Assembly: GCF_000315625.1 (NCBI RefSeq)
Contig: NW_005434639.1
Coordinates: forward strand, 463,615-527,614
Direction: 5' to 3'
DNA: 64,000 nucleotides
From: Guillardia theta CCMP2712
Taxonomy: Eukaryota; Cryptophyceae; Pyrenomonadales; Geminigeraceae
Below are positions 9,771-20,184 of the stretch, in pieces. The position numbers and the translations under genes are program-made. The notes under the pieces were generated by a model, which was given only the letters and a program-made list of their open reading frames with translations, was not told the origin of the DNA and ran no database searches. Position 1 is the first letter of the stretch. Each line of letters begins with the position of its first letter.

Positions 9771-11197
9771 ATTTGGATAGCCCTCAGGTTGCCTCGACTT
9801 TGAACCATATCAGTCCAAGGCCAGACCGTCGTTTGCCGTCATGGGACCTGAAAACCTGGAGGGGAGTAGAGTACTTTGCTTGGATGGAAGGCTTCCTTGA
9901 TTGCAAAGGTAGACCAGATGTCAGCACATTTATGAGCTTTGTTGGAAATGGATATTTGTTTTCACCAGCATCTGTTGTCGGCAATACCATACAGGGATAT
10001 TTCAGTCTGTCATGTCAGGTGAATCAGCTACAGTATGAAAAGGAAATGCTTACTAGGGAAAATATGGCGCTGAAAGAGTTGTTGCCAAACGTAGACAGAA
10101 TTTTGAACTTGACGTTCGAAGACATTTGGAAAGCCAATTATCCCAATGATAAGTGCCCCATGAATGTCGAAGATATCCCCAAGGAGTTCGAGTATCGGAA
10201 GGAAAAAATTCTCAAAGACATTTTCTCCGAGGTTGGGTCATTATCTGCTTTGTTGTCAAAAGGTATTCGTCAGATGTCTGGGCTTAATGGCTCTAGTCAG
10301 GCTGGAAAGGCATTCGGCCATCTTTCCACGTTGAGGCAAAATCCGGATTCATTGTTTCATTTCGAAAATTTTTTGACAGGATATGCTCACGCAATTGCAC
10401 CGAATTTGGACAGCCGTTGTGAGAGAAATCGCAAAGTCAAAAAAGCCATCCAGAGCTTGTATGATGCAATAGCTCCCAACGTGGATGAAGTTGGTCTCTT
10501 GACTATGGGTCAACAGCTGACACACAAATCTTTGAAATTCGTTCATGACATGATGAAAAAATGCGGAGTCAAAATATTTGGAAGTACATCTTCTATCAGT
10601 ACTTCGAGAGCCAAGCAGAAGAAGCTTGTGACTGACATGGTGGACGGAATCAATGAACTTCCTGGCGGACATGGTGCTTCCATTCTCAAATTGCTCGAAC
10701 TGTTGTTCATGAAGCTTGCGCGAGAAGATCCAAACATGTACCTTGTAGAATCCTTGGTGCTTTCCCTCTGTTTCGATAGCACGAGATTGGGATCATCAGC
10801 TCAGTCAGGTACAGAACAGACAGAGTTTGCAATGAATCTCATAGCTGTGTGGAACAAGGCGGTTGACGTTGCAAACTCTATGTTTGACCAGGAGACCAGA
10901 ATGAATTCGCCTGCTTCATATATCTCTTTCTTGTTGTTGTACCTGAAGGACACTATCGAGAATATTGACAAGAATCTGTGGAATGTCTATGGTTTTGATT
11001 TGAAAAGCATCTTGAAGGATCTGTTTGTCACTTGTGAGAACGGAGAGATCAAGAAAATCAAAGCTGGACTTCACTTCTACAAGGACAAAGATGGGGTTTT
11101 GAACTGCATTGGGGGACGTGATAGAACAGCCAGTGATCCGAATTCCACACCTGATCTCGTCATTGAAATAAAAAATATTTGGCCTACCCCACCTTAA
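9725..11197 (+). CDS. 490-residue protein of unknown family, distinct base composition
   Basis: The longest ORF of the element. I recognise no family. It looks mostly alpha-helical, with a Ser-rich stretch (GSTSSISTSRAKQKKL, about residues 278-293) and a C-terminal part with WNKAVDVANSMFDQ and LWNVYGFDLKSILKDL. No signal peptide or obvious catalytic signature is visible. Its codons are far richer in G+C than the three upstream ORFs and the arms. The start could also be MENIHQFYPM or MNLDSPQ a few codons later. Candidate roles (transposase, replication protein, captured host gene) are guesses. Its length and uninterrupted frame show that it has been under selection or has only recently arrived. 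Confidence 0.65.
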   Translation: MHCQDMENIHQFYPMNLDSPQVASTLNHISPRPDRRLPSWDLKTWRGVEYFAWMEGFLDCKGRPDVSTFMSFVGNGYLFSPASVVGNTIQGYFSLSCQVNQLQYEKEMLTRENMALKELLPNVDRILNLTFEDIWKANYPNDKCPMNVEDIPKEFEYRKEKILKDIFSEVGSLSALLSKGIRQMSGLNGSSQAGKAFGHLSTLRQNPDSLFHFENFLTGYAHAIAPNLDSRCERNRKVKKAIQSLYDAIAPNVDEVGLLTMGQQLTHKSLKFVHDMMKKCGVKIFGSTSSISTSRAKQKKLVTDMVDGINELPGGHGASILKLLELLFMKLAREDPNMYLVESLVLSLCFDSTRLGSSAQSGTEQTEFAMNLIAVWNKAVDVANSMFDQETRMNSPASYISFLLLYLKDTIENIDKNLWNVYGFDLKSILKDLFVTCENGEIKKIKAGLHFYKDKDGVLNCIGGRDRTASDPNSTPDLVIEIKNIWPTPP

Positions 11198-11472
11198 GAC
11201 ATATGACATAAAAACAAGGGGTAGTCATCGGCTGTCTTGCCTGAGCGGACGGGTGCCTAGAAGATTCAGAAACTTTTTGGTACAAAATTTGTACGAAGGG
11301 GTCAGGACCCCTCTGGTACAAAACATGCAACGATTTGGTACAAGTATTTTAAAGCCCGTACAAACAAAATGGTCTGGTACAATAAATTCCAGAAGGGACT
11401 TGGAACGGAATGCAACCTAAACCTGCTAAAAAACCAGCTAAACTGCATCCTAATTCCCTGTTAGCATTGGAA
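11198..11472. promoter_or_regulatory. Spacer with four GGTACAA motifs and a GGGGTC/GACCCC hairpin
   Basis: Between the large ORF and the right arm there are four direct GGTACAA motifs at 11279, 11315, 11337 and 11376, plus inverted forms TTGTACG (11289) and CCGTACAA (11356). GGGGTCAGGACCCC at 11298-11311 is a perfect six-base stem with a two-base loop. The cluster could be a 3'-end signal or a protein-binding array; function not known. Confidence 0.4.
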
Positions 11473-12620
11473 CTGATGCATTCGGGTTGCAGATATATTT
11501 CCAATTGGTTGCAGATGTGTATATGCGTGCATGATCACACCACACAAAAAAATGGATTGCACTTTTTGGTGTGAATGATATAGGTTACTATAGAGTTACA
11601 GGTTCACGCACATCCAATTGGTTGCAAATGTATTTCCAATTGGTTCCTGATGCATTCGGGTTGCAGATGTATATATGAGTGTATCATCACACGCTTTGCC
11701 GCTTTGCTTGCCGGAGGCAACCACACAAAAAACGTATTGCACTTTTTGGTTTTAATATTAGATTTGGGTTGTCATAGAGTTACATGTTCACGCACATTCA
11801 AAAGAGAGAATCGTTGCACATGTATATATGAGTGTATGATCAAACCACACAAAAAAACGTATTGCACTTATTGGTGTGAATGATATAGGTTACTATAGAG
11901 TTACAGGTTCACGCACATCCAAAAGGTTGCAAATGTCTTTCCAATTGGTTCCTGATGCATTCGGGTTGCAGATGTATATATGCGTGTATCATCACACGCT
12001 GTGCTTGCCGGAGGCAACCACACAAAAAAGGTTGCACTTATTGGTTTTAATATTTAATGTTAGATTTGAGTTGTCACAGGTTAACAGAGTCACGCAAATT
12101 CAAAAGAGAGAATCGTTGCGGATGCATTCGGGTTGCTGATGTATTTTCAATTGGTTGCAGATGTGTATATGAGTGTATGATCACACCACACAAAAAAACG
12201 TATTACACTTATTGGTGTGAATGATATAGGTTACTATAGAGTTATAGGTTCACGCACATCCAAAAAGTTGCAGATACATTCAGGTTGCTGATGTATTTCC
12301 AATTGGTTGCACATGTATATATGAGTGTATGATCAAACCACACAAAAAAACGGATTGCACTTATTGGTGTGAATGATATAGGTTACTATAGAGTTATAGG
12401 TTCACGCACATCCAAAAAGTTGCAGATGTATTTCCAAAAGAGAGAATCGTTGCTTATGTATTCGGGTTGCAGATGTATATATGCGTGCATGATCACACCA
12501 CACAAAAAATGTTGCACTTATTGGTTTTGATAATTAATGTTAAATTTGTGTTGATATAGAGTTACAGGTTCACGCACATTCAAAAGAGAGAATCGTTGCA
12601 GATGTATTTCCAATAGGTTG
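11473..12620 (-). repeat. Degenerate minisatellite array (7 units, right side)
   Basis: Mirror of the left array, with the unit order reversed and no changes seen. It lacks the two innermost left units, so the arrays are asymmetric (nine against seven). The units point toward the core on both sides. Confidence 0.85.
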
Positions 12621-12970
12621 ATTGGTGGAGCATCACTTATTTAAGCTCGTGATGCCTGAGATAATTAATAGGAAAACAAATGTATAATATGTTTGTTCAA
12701 GCCACTCCGTGGGTACGCTCGTTGATATTTATTGAAATGTTGTGAAAACAAACAGTGATGTGATGCTATAATTGAAAGGATATATTAATGGTAAGCATTG
12801 TAATCAAGTTTAGCAAGTGTAACAGTGATAGGGCCTTGCCCACCGCATTTCATGCAGTAACGCTGTTAAAATGTGTGGGAAAAGTGTAAAACATGCACGA
12901 CATAGGTGTATATAGTAAGTATAAAAAAATATGATTTATTTTTGTTTTATTGAATAGTTCTATAAATGAA

Positions 12971-13243
12971 TTAATCAAGAATCTCTAAATCAATAAATGT
13001 TTTAGGAAGAGGAGCATCAGCGGATTTGATAATATTTGGTGGCATATGGTCATCCAATTGTTTTTTAGGAGGCATCTGTTGATGTTTTAGACACTGATAT
13101 TGAAACAGATTCATTTTTTTAATTAAGGATTCATGCCTGTGTTTAAAGGTATGAATTCTACCATTTGGTATCAGCATGTGGGTATTGTTGACTTCATTGA
13201 AAATTAGCATTGCACTGCAGTGGTTTTCATCGAGGAATTTCAA
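12971..13243 (-). CDS. 90-residue ORF in the right arm (mirror of 6334-6606)
   Basis: Exact mirror copy of the left-arm ORF with the same translation. If it is expressed, the element carries two identical genes reading inward from the tips. Function unknown. Confidence 0.3.
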   Translation of the reverse strand: MKFLDENHCSAMLIFNEVNNTHMLIPNGRIHTFKHRHESLIKKMNLFQYQCLKHQQMPPKKQLDDHMPPNIIKSADAPLPKTFIDLEILD

Positions 13244-14056
13244 ATATGGACGACTGAAGACTTGTAATCAAGGGTTTGCGAGTGTAATAGTGAAGCTCAA
13301 GTTGCAATGGAACAGATTCGCACTGCGCGCTCATCATAGCATTCGCGTTGCTCATGCTATACCGCCGTTTTACATTGTGTAATTTATGCACCGCAATGCA
13401 GCAATGATTTACATTGATATGAAATTAGAAAAATATCTTGTTTATTATTCTTATTCAAATTTTGTTCAATAAATATAATTGGGTTATAATATATTTTTCC
13501 AATGTTGAATCTTGAATCTTGTTGGTATTCTAGTGTAATAGGAATAACAAGTGTAGCACAAGTTGCAATGGAATAGATGAGCACTGCGTGCTCATCATAG
13601 CATTCGCTTTGCTCATGCTATACCGCCGTTTTACATTGTGTAATTTATGCACCACACTGCAGCATTAATTTACATTGATATGGCAACAAGATTCAAGATT
13701 AATATTTATTGGATATTATTTTAATTGAAATAATATTTATTGCAATGGGTGATTAATATTTATTGAACATAATCTTAATAGAAATTTTGTCATTGTGTTT
13801 TCAAGTGTTTTAATTTGGATATTATTAGCATTGTACTGCAATAGGAATATATTTAAATTTTAGTAGTGTAATAGATTTATTGTTGTATTGTACGCAGGAA
13901 TCATCGTTTTTACGTACAGAGTCACAAGACCCTCTGTTATTTTGATGGTCTTCAGGGTGGTCTTCAGTCGTCCATATTTGAAATTCCTCGATGAAAACCA
14001 CTGCAGTGCAATGCTAATTTTCAATGAAGTCAACAATACCCACATGCTGATACCAT

Positions 14057-14235
14057 ATTTGGTTGCAGCGCAGGTGAGCACCCCTACAGTTTAGCGTAAA
14101 TCAAGGGGTGAAGGTGATCAATCTAAAACCCTTTATATGAAGTTGACATTTTAGGGAGAAGTACCCCGTGGTCTTCCCAGTTTCTTGGGAGTGATAGGGG
14201 TGGGTAGGGGAGAAAGGCGGTGCCGCGCTCAAATT
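14057..14235. other. Spacer between the element and duplication copy B
   Basis: 179 bp found at neither side of copy A. It holds a C/G-run-rich stretch (GGGAGTGATAGGGGTGGG) like that in other intergenic regions of the window. It replaces the native upstream region of the copy-B secreted-protein gene. Confidence 0.5.
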
Positions 14236-17200
14236 CATGATGCGATCGCCTCTCCTCCTCCTCCTCCTCCTCCTCCTCCTTGACCCCGCACATGCTTCCA
14301 GTCACGAAGAGCCTGTCCACCATCCATCCAGCAAGGGGCTTCACGGCTCCTTCCACATCGCTCCCGATTTCAAGAAGCTGGCCGACACAATCGCACAAAA
14401 CATGATGGCGGCGAAGCGAGCTCTCCAGCTCCACAAGCTCCAAGATGCTGGCAAGCTGCAGACAGGCAGCTCTGTCCGTCAATCTACATCCTGTCCAGAC
14501 TCTACTCAGGTCATCGCGAACTGCAGCTTAGAGTACTCCAGCATGTACAGCCCAAGTGCCGACATGGCAAGCATTTGTCAATCGAGCAGCACCTGCGTCA
14601 GTCAGCTGCAGACGCTGTCGAGCAAGTACAAGAGCACAGCCGGATGCTCGACCGACTATCAGGCTCAGAGTGTCCAGGCCTGGCTGTTACAGATCAAATA
14701 TGGCTGTGTGAAAGACGGAAGTAAGTACTGCGCGACCACATGGGCGAGCGCTACCGATTTGTCGTACAAGGTGGTGGACGCGAGCTGGATAAGACGTCGC
14801 GGCTGACAATGCTGTCAGGATCTGTGCAGCTCTGCGTGCTTCAGCCAGTACAGGACCATATACCAAGAAGTGTACGGGGCCTCTGAAGCCGAGTACCTCA
14901 ACATGGTGTGCCAGAAGGACTCCAAAGGCAACTACTGCATGGACACGATGACGTCGTCAGAGACAGCAATGTCCGGCAGCATGATATGCTCTGAGTGCGG
15001 CGCGCTGGTACGGCCTGTCGGATCAGGAGGCAGAGAAGCTTGCGGGCTGACAACGTGCGACAGATGATAAAGATGTCCCAGTCGTCTGGCGCATCGATCG
15101 CTGACAGCAGCGTCGACATCGACACCGTATATGGGGCCATGTGCTCGAAAGGTGATCAGAGCCCGACGTGACCAAGCGCTATGAGCTGACGTCATGCTCA
15201 GACGGCGACTCCTACTGCTTTGACAAATTCATCGCGGCAGCTTTGTCCGCCGCAGCCAGCGGCGGCAGCAGCTCCGAGACCTGTGACGGGACGAGCTCGA
15301 CCTGTACCAACGTCTGTAAGGTACGCGCGAGTGCCAGACTGCTCCGGCCGCCTTCCTTCTCAATGAGTGCCGAAAGTAAACATGCCCTAATGAAACCCAA
15401 CATTTTTTACGTTGATCTGAAGAATCTAGGACGAGGAGCAGAAAAGAATAATGAAAGAGGCCGAGAACGCGGCGAAGCTCTGCTCTCAAAGCCTGCCGAA
15501 GCCATGTGAGCTCTGACAGGCCGCACGCGGAGCTTGTGACAGCTGACGTCTCGAGGGGCTGCGCAGGCGGGGCGGGGCCCTCGTTCAACCTCAAGATCGA
15601 GATATCGAACCTCAAGCAGAGCTGGTACGCCGCAAACAAGGCCACCGCAGACCCCTTGGTGAGTCGCGTCATGTCTCGAGAGAGAAGGCGGCGCCATGCC
15701 TGATCTTGAGCAGCTCGCCACGGACATGAACTCGGCCTTCGGCACTACAGCTGGGCAGGTGAGAGAGAGCGCAGAGGCCCCGCCTGCGCGTGCGATGATG
15801 TGCGGGGGGATGACGAGAGGCTGGCAGGCGAAGATGGGGACGTCGACGGCAGGAGCAGGCGGCACTTCCATCGACGTGAGCATCACCACCGCCAACAAAG
15901 ATCAGGTAACTTCGCTAGACCCGTAAGCGCTGCTCTGATGACGTCACGGCTAGGGTACTGCGGTAGAGAACAACATCAAAAAGTACAAGGCAAGGCGGAG
16001 CGGAAGCGTAAGTCAAGGACTGTGTCTCTGACCGAAGGCGCTGACGGATGGCTGGTAGTCCCTTAGCCTGGCCACCACGAGCACAAACCTTCCCTCCGAC
16101 GCCAAGATCGACCCGTCAAAGGGTTTCAGCGTCACGGTCTCGTCCTACGTCAAGGCCTCCTCGGCTGCCTCGCGATCTCTTGCGTGGTCGGTGCTGTCGG
16201 TGGTTGTGCTGAACGTGTTGGTGAGACCTGCGATGCTGGGGCTTGCGAGAACCTGACGATCAAGGGCTGCTGCAGGTCGTGGGGAGGATGGGTGCTCATT
16301 GGTGAGGGATAGGATCCTACTGTGAGGATCCGGACTCGTGGAGTGCTCTTTTGGACAAGAGAAGTGGTAGCCATGAGGCATGAAGAGATCGCAGTCGGAT
16401 GACCGCGTGAAGCTGATGCTTGACGGAGCCTATGTTGCTGACCGTACTCAATGACAACGTAGTCATTAGTCACTTGCCACAACACAACACTTACAAAGCT
16501 ACCTAGAAGAATACTTGATAACATTATACATGATCACGGATCTTTTACACGTTATCCTGGCCCGCGCACAGACCGACGGTGCTGCTCGATGAGAGCGTGT
16601 TGCCGACTGACCATCTCATTGAAACTAGCACTGAGTGTCTTCAAGGTCGTTTCGCAGGCCACTGGCCTGCAATACTTGATTAAGAGTAAAAACAAACCTT
16701 CCAGTCAACAATCAAGGATATTTGAAAACTTGACCAAGGAGATTCCTCAATGGCTGAAGATGATGTTCTCCAGTCGCTGGTGCGGTTATGGCAGCGGACG
16801 GCCTCCCCCTCCTCCCCCTCCTCCCTCCCTCCCCCCTCGTCCTCCTGCCTGCCCTGCGCTCCCGCAAGTCAGCTTCCTCAGCCCTCCAGTCACTCCTATC
16901 AAGCTGCGTTCCTGTCCTCCTGCGCAAGCCTTCCTCATGCGGCGAGGGTAGCCAAGATGAAAGCTACTCAAGAAGACTTGCTGCGAATGCTGCTGCTGGC
17001 CTGCCGGGAAAGGATCGACGGCCTTTGCTCATCCATGAGGATGAGCGAGGAGGAGAAGACGTCACATCCGGAGTTACTGAGCAGCGAGGTGTCTGAAGGG
17101 CTGCTGCTGAAGCTGGAGGATCTCGAAGCAAGGCTGACGAGGGACATGGAGAGCATGAGATCACTTCTTGCAGGAGTGGCTGAGTACGAGAACCTTCTCC

Positions 17201-19703
17201 GAGAGCGGGCGATGCTGGAAACAACCTTCACCGACTCCTCCAGGCTGCTGGATCGCACTTCGAACTCGTACACTCTTCGGCGATCGGAGGAGCGGTACAA
17301 GGCTCTGGTGCTCAAGATCATACCTGAGAGAAGGAAGGAGCTGCTAGAAGCGATAGAGGAGTGGGAGAGGAGCAACGGGAAGGCGTTCTTGACGTGGGGA
17401 CGAAGGTACCTGGACAGCCCAGATGAAGTGATACCAGCGGACGAGGAAGGTGTACGGGGACGAGGAGCAGAGCAGTCTCAGGTGAAAGAGAGGATAGTCC
17501 GCATCCAGCACAATCGTGACAGAGGCCAAGAGCACATCTCCCAAGTGTCACAGTCTATCTCCTTCGTCTCTGCTGCAGAGCCTTCTATAGAGCCAGACGC
17601 TTCTCCAGGTCAACCGCTAGTCTCCTCTCTGCACAGTAGCTCAAGTGCTTGTAGCTCGGCGGTCGAAGAAGCAAGAGCGTGCTTCAAGCCTGCTGATGGA
17701 CCGGGTGGAAGCCCTGGAGACCTGGGCAAGAGAGCGGTGCGACAGGGGTGGTGTTCTTGACTGCGTGGACGTCAGGTCCTGAAGCAGCAAGGAGAGATAT
17801 CAGCGATGCAGGACCAGGAGAGGCTGATGAGACAAGGTCCGTGATGAGGCTGCTGATTTCTGTGCTAACCCCTCCTCGCAAGAGCTGGGAGAGTCGGACT
17901 CCAAGAGCAGAGACGCGGCTATCCACAAGCTGACAGTGAGGATGAGAAGAATGGAAGGTGGAGTTTCGGGGCGTCCTCCTGCCCCTGACATCAGCGCAGA
18001 CATGATGAAGAGATGTCAAGTCGGACAAGACTCGCCCAAGGCAGAGGGTCACACCAATGGTGGGTCTGGCGCTTGCTGACATGCTGCAGAGAAATCCAAG
18101 AGCATGCCTGCGGATGCGTTGGTGCTGAAGAAGGATCATAGCAAACTCCAAGAATCGCTCAAGCTTGCCCAAGAAAAGATTGTGACGTTGGAGGTTCGGG
18201 TCGGGCGCTCGCACCGCCTTGTGACAAGCCGAGCAGGCCAAGCAAGGGAAGCTGATAGAGCAGCTGGCGGAGCTCTCGCTCAAGCTGCAAGGTGAGTCAG
18301 GAGGGAGAGACTCGATGGGATGAGCTGAGGATGAGGTGCAGACAAGAAGTTCGTCCAGCCGTCAGACCTCAAGTCTGCCTTTCAGAGCTTGTTCCAAGGC
18401 TTCACCAACGTCCTCGACCCCTCTCAGCCAAAACGAGCCGGTTCCCCAGCTTTCTCCTTCTCCTGCTCTGCTCCTGCCCTTGTTTACCTCCTGCTCTGCT
18501 CCTGCTCATCCTCCTTCTCGCCTTGTTGGACCCTCAAGTCTCTCTAGGTAACTCGGGTGAGGAGAAGAAGGTTCGCTTCGCCTACATCGGCGAGCACTTC
18601 GCTCACTCGCTACTGAGCGGCTTCAGCGCCATCGAGAAAGTGGAGAAGAAGCATCTTGAGCTCCTGGTCGAGCTGGAGGAGCAGCGGGAGAGGCACCAGC
18701 AGGAGAGGATCGAAATTTCCCGCAAGCTTGCGGACGTCCTGTCGAGATGCGACAACTGCGACACCGTGGCAGAAGAAGTTAAACTCGACCTGCAGGAGGT
18801 CGCTGCTCGCGCAGAGGAAGGGAGGGAGGCAGCTCGGAGCGTGTGCTGTCTGAGCGACGAAGTGATTTCCTGCCAGCAAGGCTTGGACGAACTCCGCTCG
18901 CGCACTGTCATGCTGGAAGAGAGGAGCGGGCAATCTGAGGGGAGCAAGTCAGCACAGAGACAGGGAGATGTTAAGCAGGAAGGAGGTACAAGAGAGTGCG
19001 GAGAAGAAGATGGGGAGGAGGGGAGGAGCGCGTTGGAGGATCTTTCCTCGCGCGTGTCTCTCCTTGAAGCTTCTCTGGCTGCCTCTGCTCCCTCTCCCTC
19101 TCCCTCTATATCCGCTGAGGCCATCAACGCGCTCAGTGAGGAGCTAACAGAGAGGATGGAGGAGTCTGCGGCGCGACGAGACAGCAGCCTGATGAAGACG
19201 CTGGAGGAGGCGATGCTCTCCTGCGTGTCGCGCGACGACGTGCGAGAGAGTCTGCTGCTGTATGCCAGCAAGAAGGACCTCAAGGCGAGCGAGAGCAGGA
19301 CCTGGGAGCGCATCGCCAAGGTCGAGGAGGAGGGAGCGCAGACTTCTGCGATGATCAAGCTGGCGAGGAAGGAGCTGGAGGGGATGAAGAGTAGCTTCCT
19401 CCTCTCCTCGCAGGAGCTCGCGGCAAAGCTCTCGAGCCACGAAGAAGACTGTGCCGAGGCGGTAGACGCGCTGTCAGGCAGCATTGCACAAGTCTCGTCC
19501 GAGCTCTTCAAGTTTGCAGCAAGTCAGTCGGAGCTGTTTGTTCGACGCGACGAGCTCGCCAGCATTCGAACCTTGACGAGCAAGGCGGAGAGTGAAGACA
19601 ACAGAAGCAGCGAGCTAGAGGAGGAGCGGGAGGGGGAAGAGACACAGCAGCATTCGAGGGAAGAGGAGGCAAAGAAGGATCAGGAGGGGAAAGGAGAGGG
19701 AAA
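14236..19703 (+). repeat. Direct duplication, copy B
   Basis: Pairs with 44-5507. Downstream of 19703 copy B continues into the genuine 3' end of the coiled-coil gene, whereas copy A is cut there. Copy B therefore carries the original right flank and copy A probably the original left flank, as expected of a tandem duplication with extra DNA at the junction. Confidence 0.95.
14237..16312 (+). CDS. Secreted cysteine-rich protein, copy B (exon segment exchanged)
   Basis: Same signal peptide and Cys-rich exons as copy A, with a few substitutions (Pro to Leu in the first exon; Ala/Gly changes near 15245). Positions 15369-15452 are unrelated to copy A. They remove the copy-A exon start that encodes NDLKTVNDIGCCAG, but supply a new AG at about 15430 followed by DEEQKRIMKEAENAAK in frame with the shared sequence. 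The gene may thus still be spliced, losing a Cys-Cys pair. A single-base difference near 16250 falls in a predicted intron. The native 5' flank is missing, so expression is doubtful. Confidence 0.6.
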
Positions 19704-20140
19704 GAGAGAGCAAACAGATGTCAAGAAGAGGGAAGAGAAATGCAGAGAAGGGCTGAAAGGGAGCGACGAGGATCAAAGAGGAGAAGAGGAGCTCGAGCAC
19801 GAGGAGCATGAGCAGCAGCAAACGAGGAAGCAGCACCACGAACAGAACGAGGATACCATGCATGACAGAGAGGACGGGGACACGAGAAGTCAGAAGCTTG
19901 AGGCAGCGAAGGAGAGGGGGGAGGAGGAGCACAGGGCTAGAGAGGTCACGAGAGAGGGGAGGGAGGAGGGGTCGCGTGAGAGCGCCATGGAAGCATCTCA
20001 AGCGTCGCTGGGCATGAAGAAGAAGGTGCGGCTTGGCGCGCTCTGCTCTGCTTGCTGCTGATAGGTGGACGCAGTCGCTCAAGCTCAGGCACGAGGAGCG
20101 GCTGAGGATGAGAACGATGAACAAGCTGCTGGGAAGGTGA
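16750..20140 (+). CDS. Coiled-coil protein, copy B (complete)
   Basis: Starts MAEDDVLQSLVRLWQ after an A-rich leader, with a Ser/Pro-rich N-terminus, then helical segments (SEERYKALVLKIIPERRKE, EAIEEWERSNGKAF). Later exons include MQDQERLMRQELGESDSK, joined across a roughly 46-nt intron near 17840. Short introns are also likely at 18293-18342 and around 18430-18550, where translation would otherwise give a false membrane segment. The C-terminal half is a long Glu/Lys/Arg-rich coiled coil. The last intron is 20026-20074 (49 nt), and the final exon ends MNKLLGR with a stop at 20138-20140. A structural or scaffold role is inferred; no family recognised. Confidence 0.65.
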
Positions 20141-20184
20141 AGATGGAGGAGGAGGCGGACGGAAAGTTTGTGTGATTTTGTACA

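Larger units (their letters stand above)
5521..14056. mobile_element. 8.5-kb palindromic A+T-rich element with 2.58-kb terminal inverted repeats
   Basis: Position x in the left arm pairs with 19577-x in the right arm without any gap from 5521/14056 inward to 8104/11473, so each arm is 2,584 bp and the core is 3,368 bp. The tips are ATGGTATCAGCATG and its reverse complement. The element is much richer in A+T than the host genes on both sides. The core has four plus-strand ORFs (8486-11197). I see no target-site duplication: the flanks read ACAA on the left and ATTT on the right. No DDE/DDD transposase, tyrosine recombinase, Rep/helicase, reverse transcriptase or family B polymerase could be recognised. 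It could be a non-autonomous or novel DNA transposon, a foldback element or a reduced virus-like element. Confidence 0.85.
11473..14056 (-). repeat. Right terminal inverted repeat, 2,584 bp
   Basis: Mirror image of the left arm with no indel found. Its inner end lies at the GATGCATTCGGG sequence, 276 bp after the stop of the 490-residue ORF. Its outer end is followed by a 179-bp spacer and then copy B of the host duplication. The apparent identity of the two arms contrasts with the host duplication copies, which differ at several sites. Confidence 0.9.

Noticed and set aside
5521-14056. LTR retrotransposon or Polinton/Maverick
   Set aside because: The long terminal repeats are inverted, not direct, and no reverse transcriptase, retroviral-type integrase, protease, family B polymerase or capsid-like ORF can be seen.
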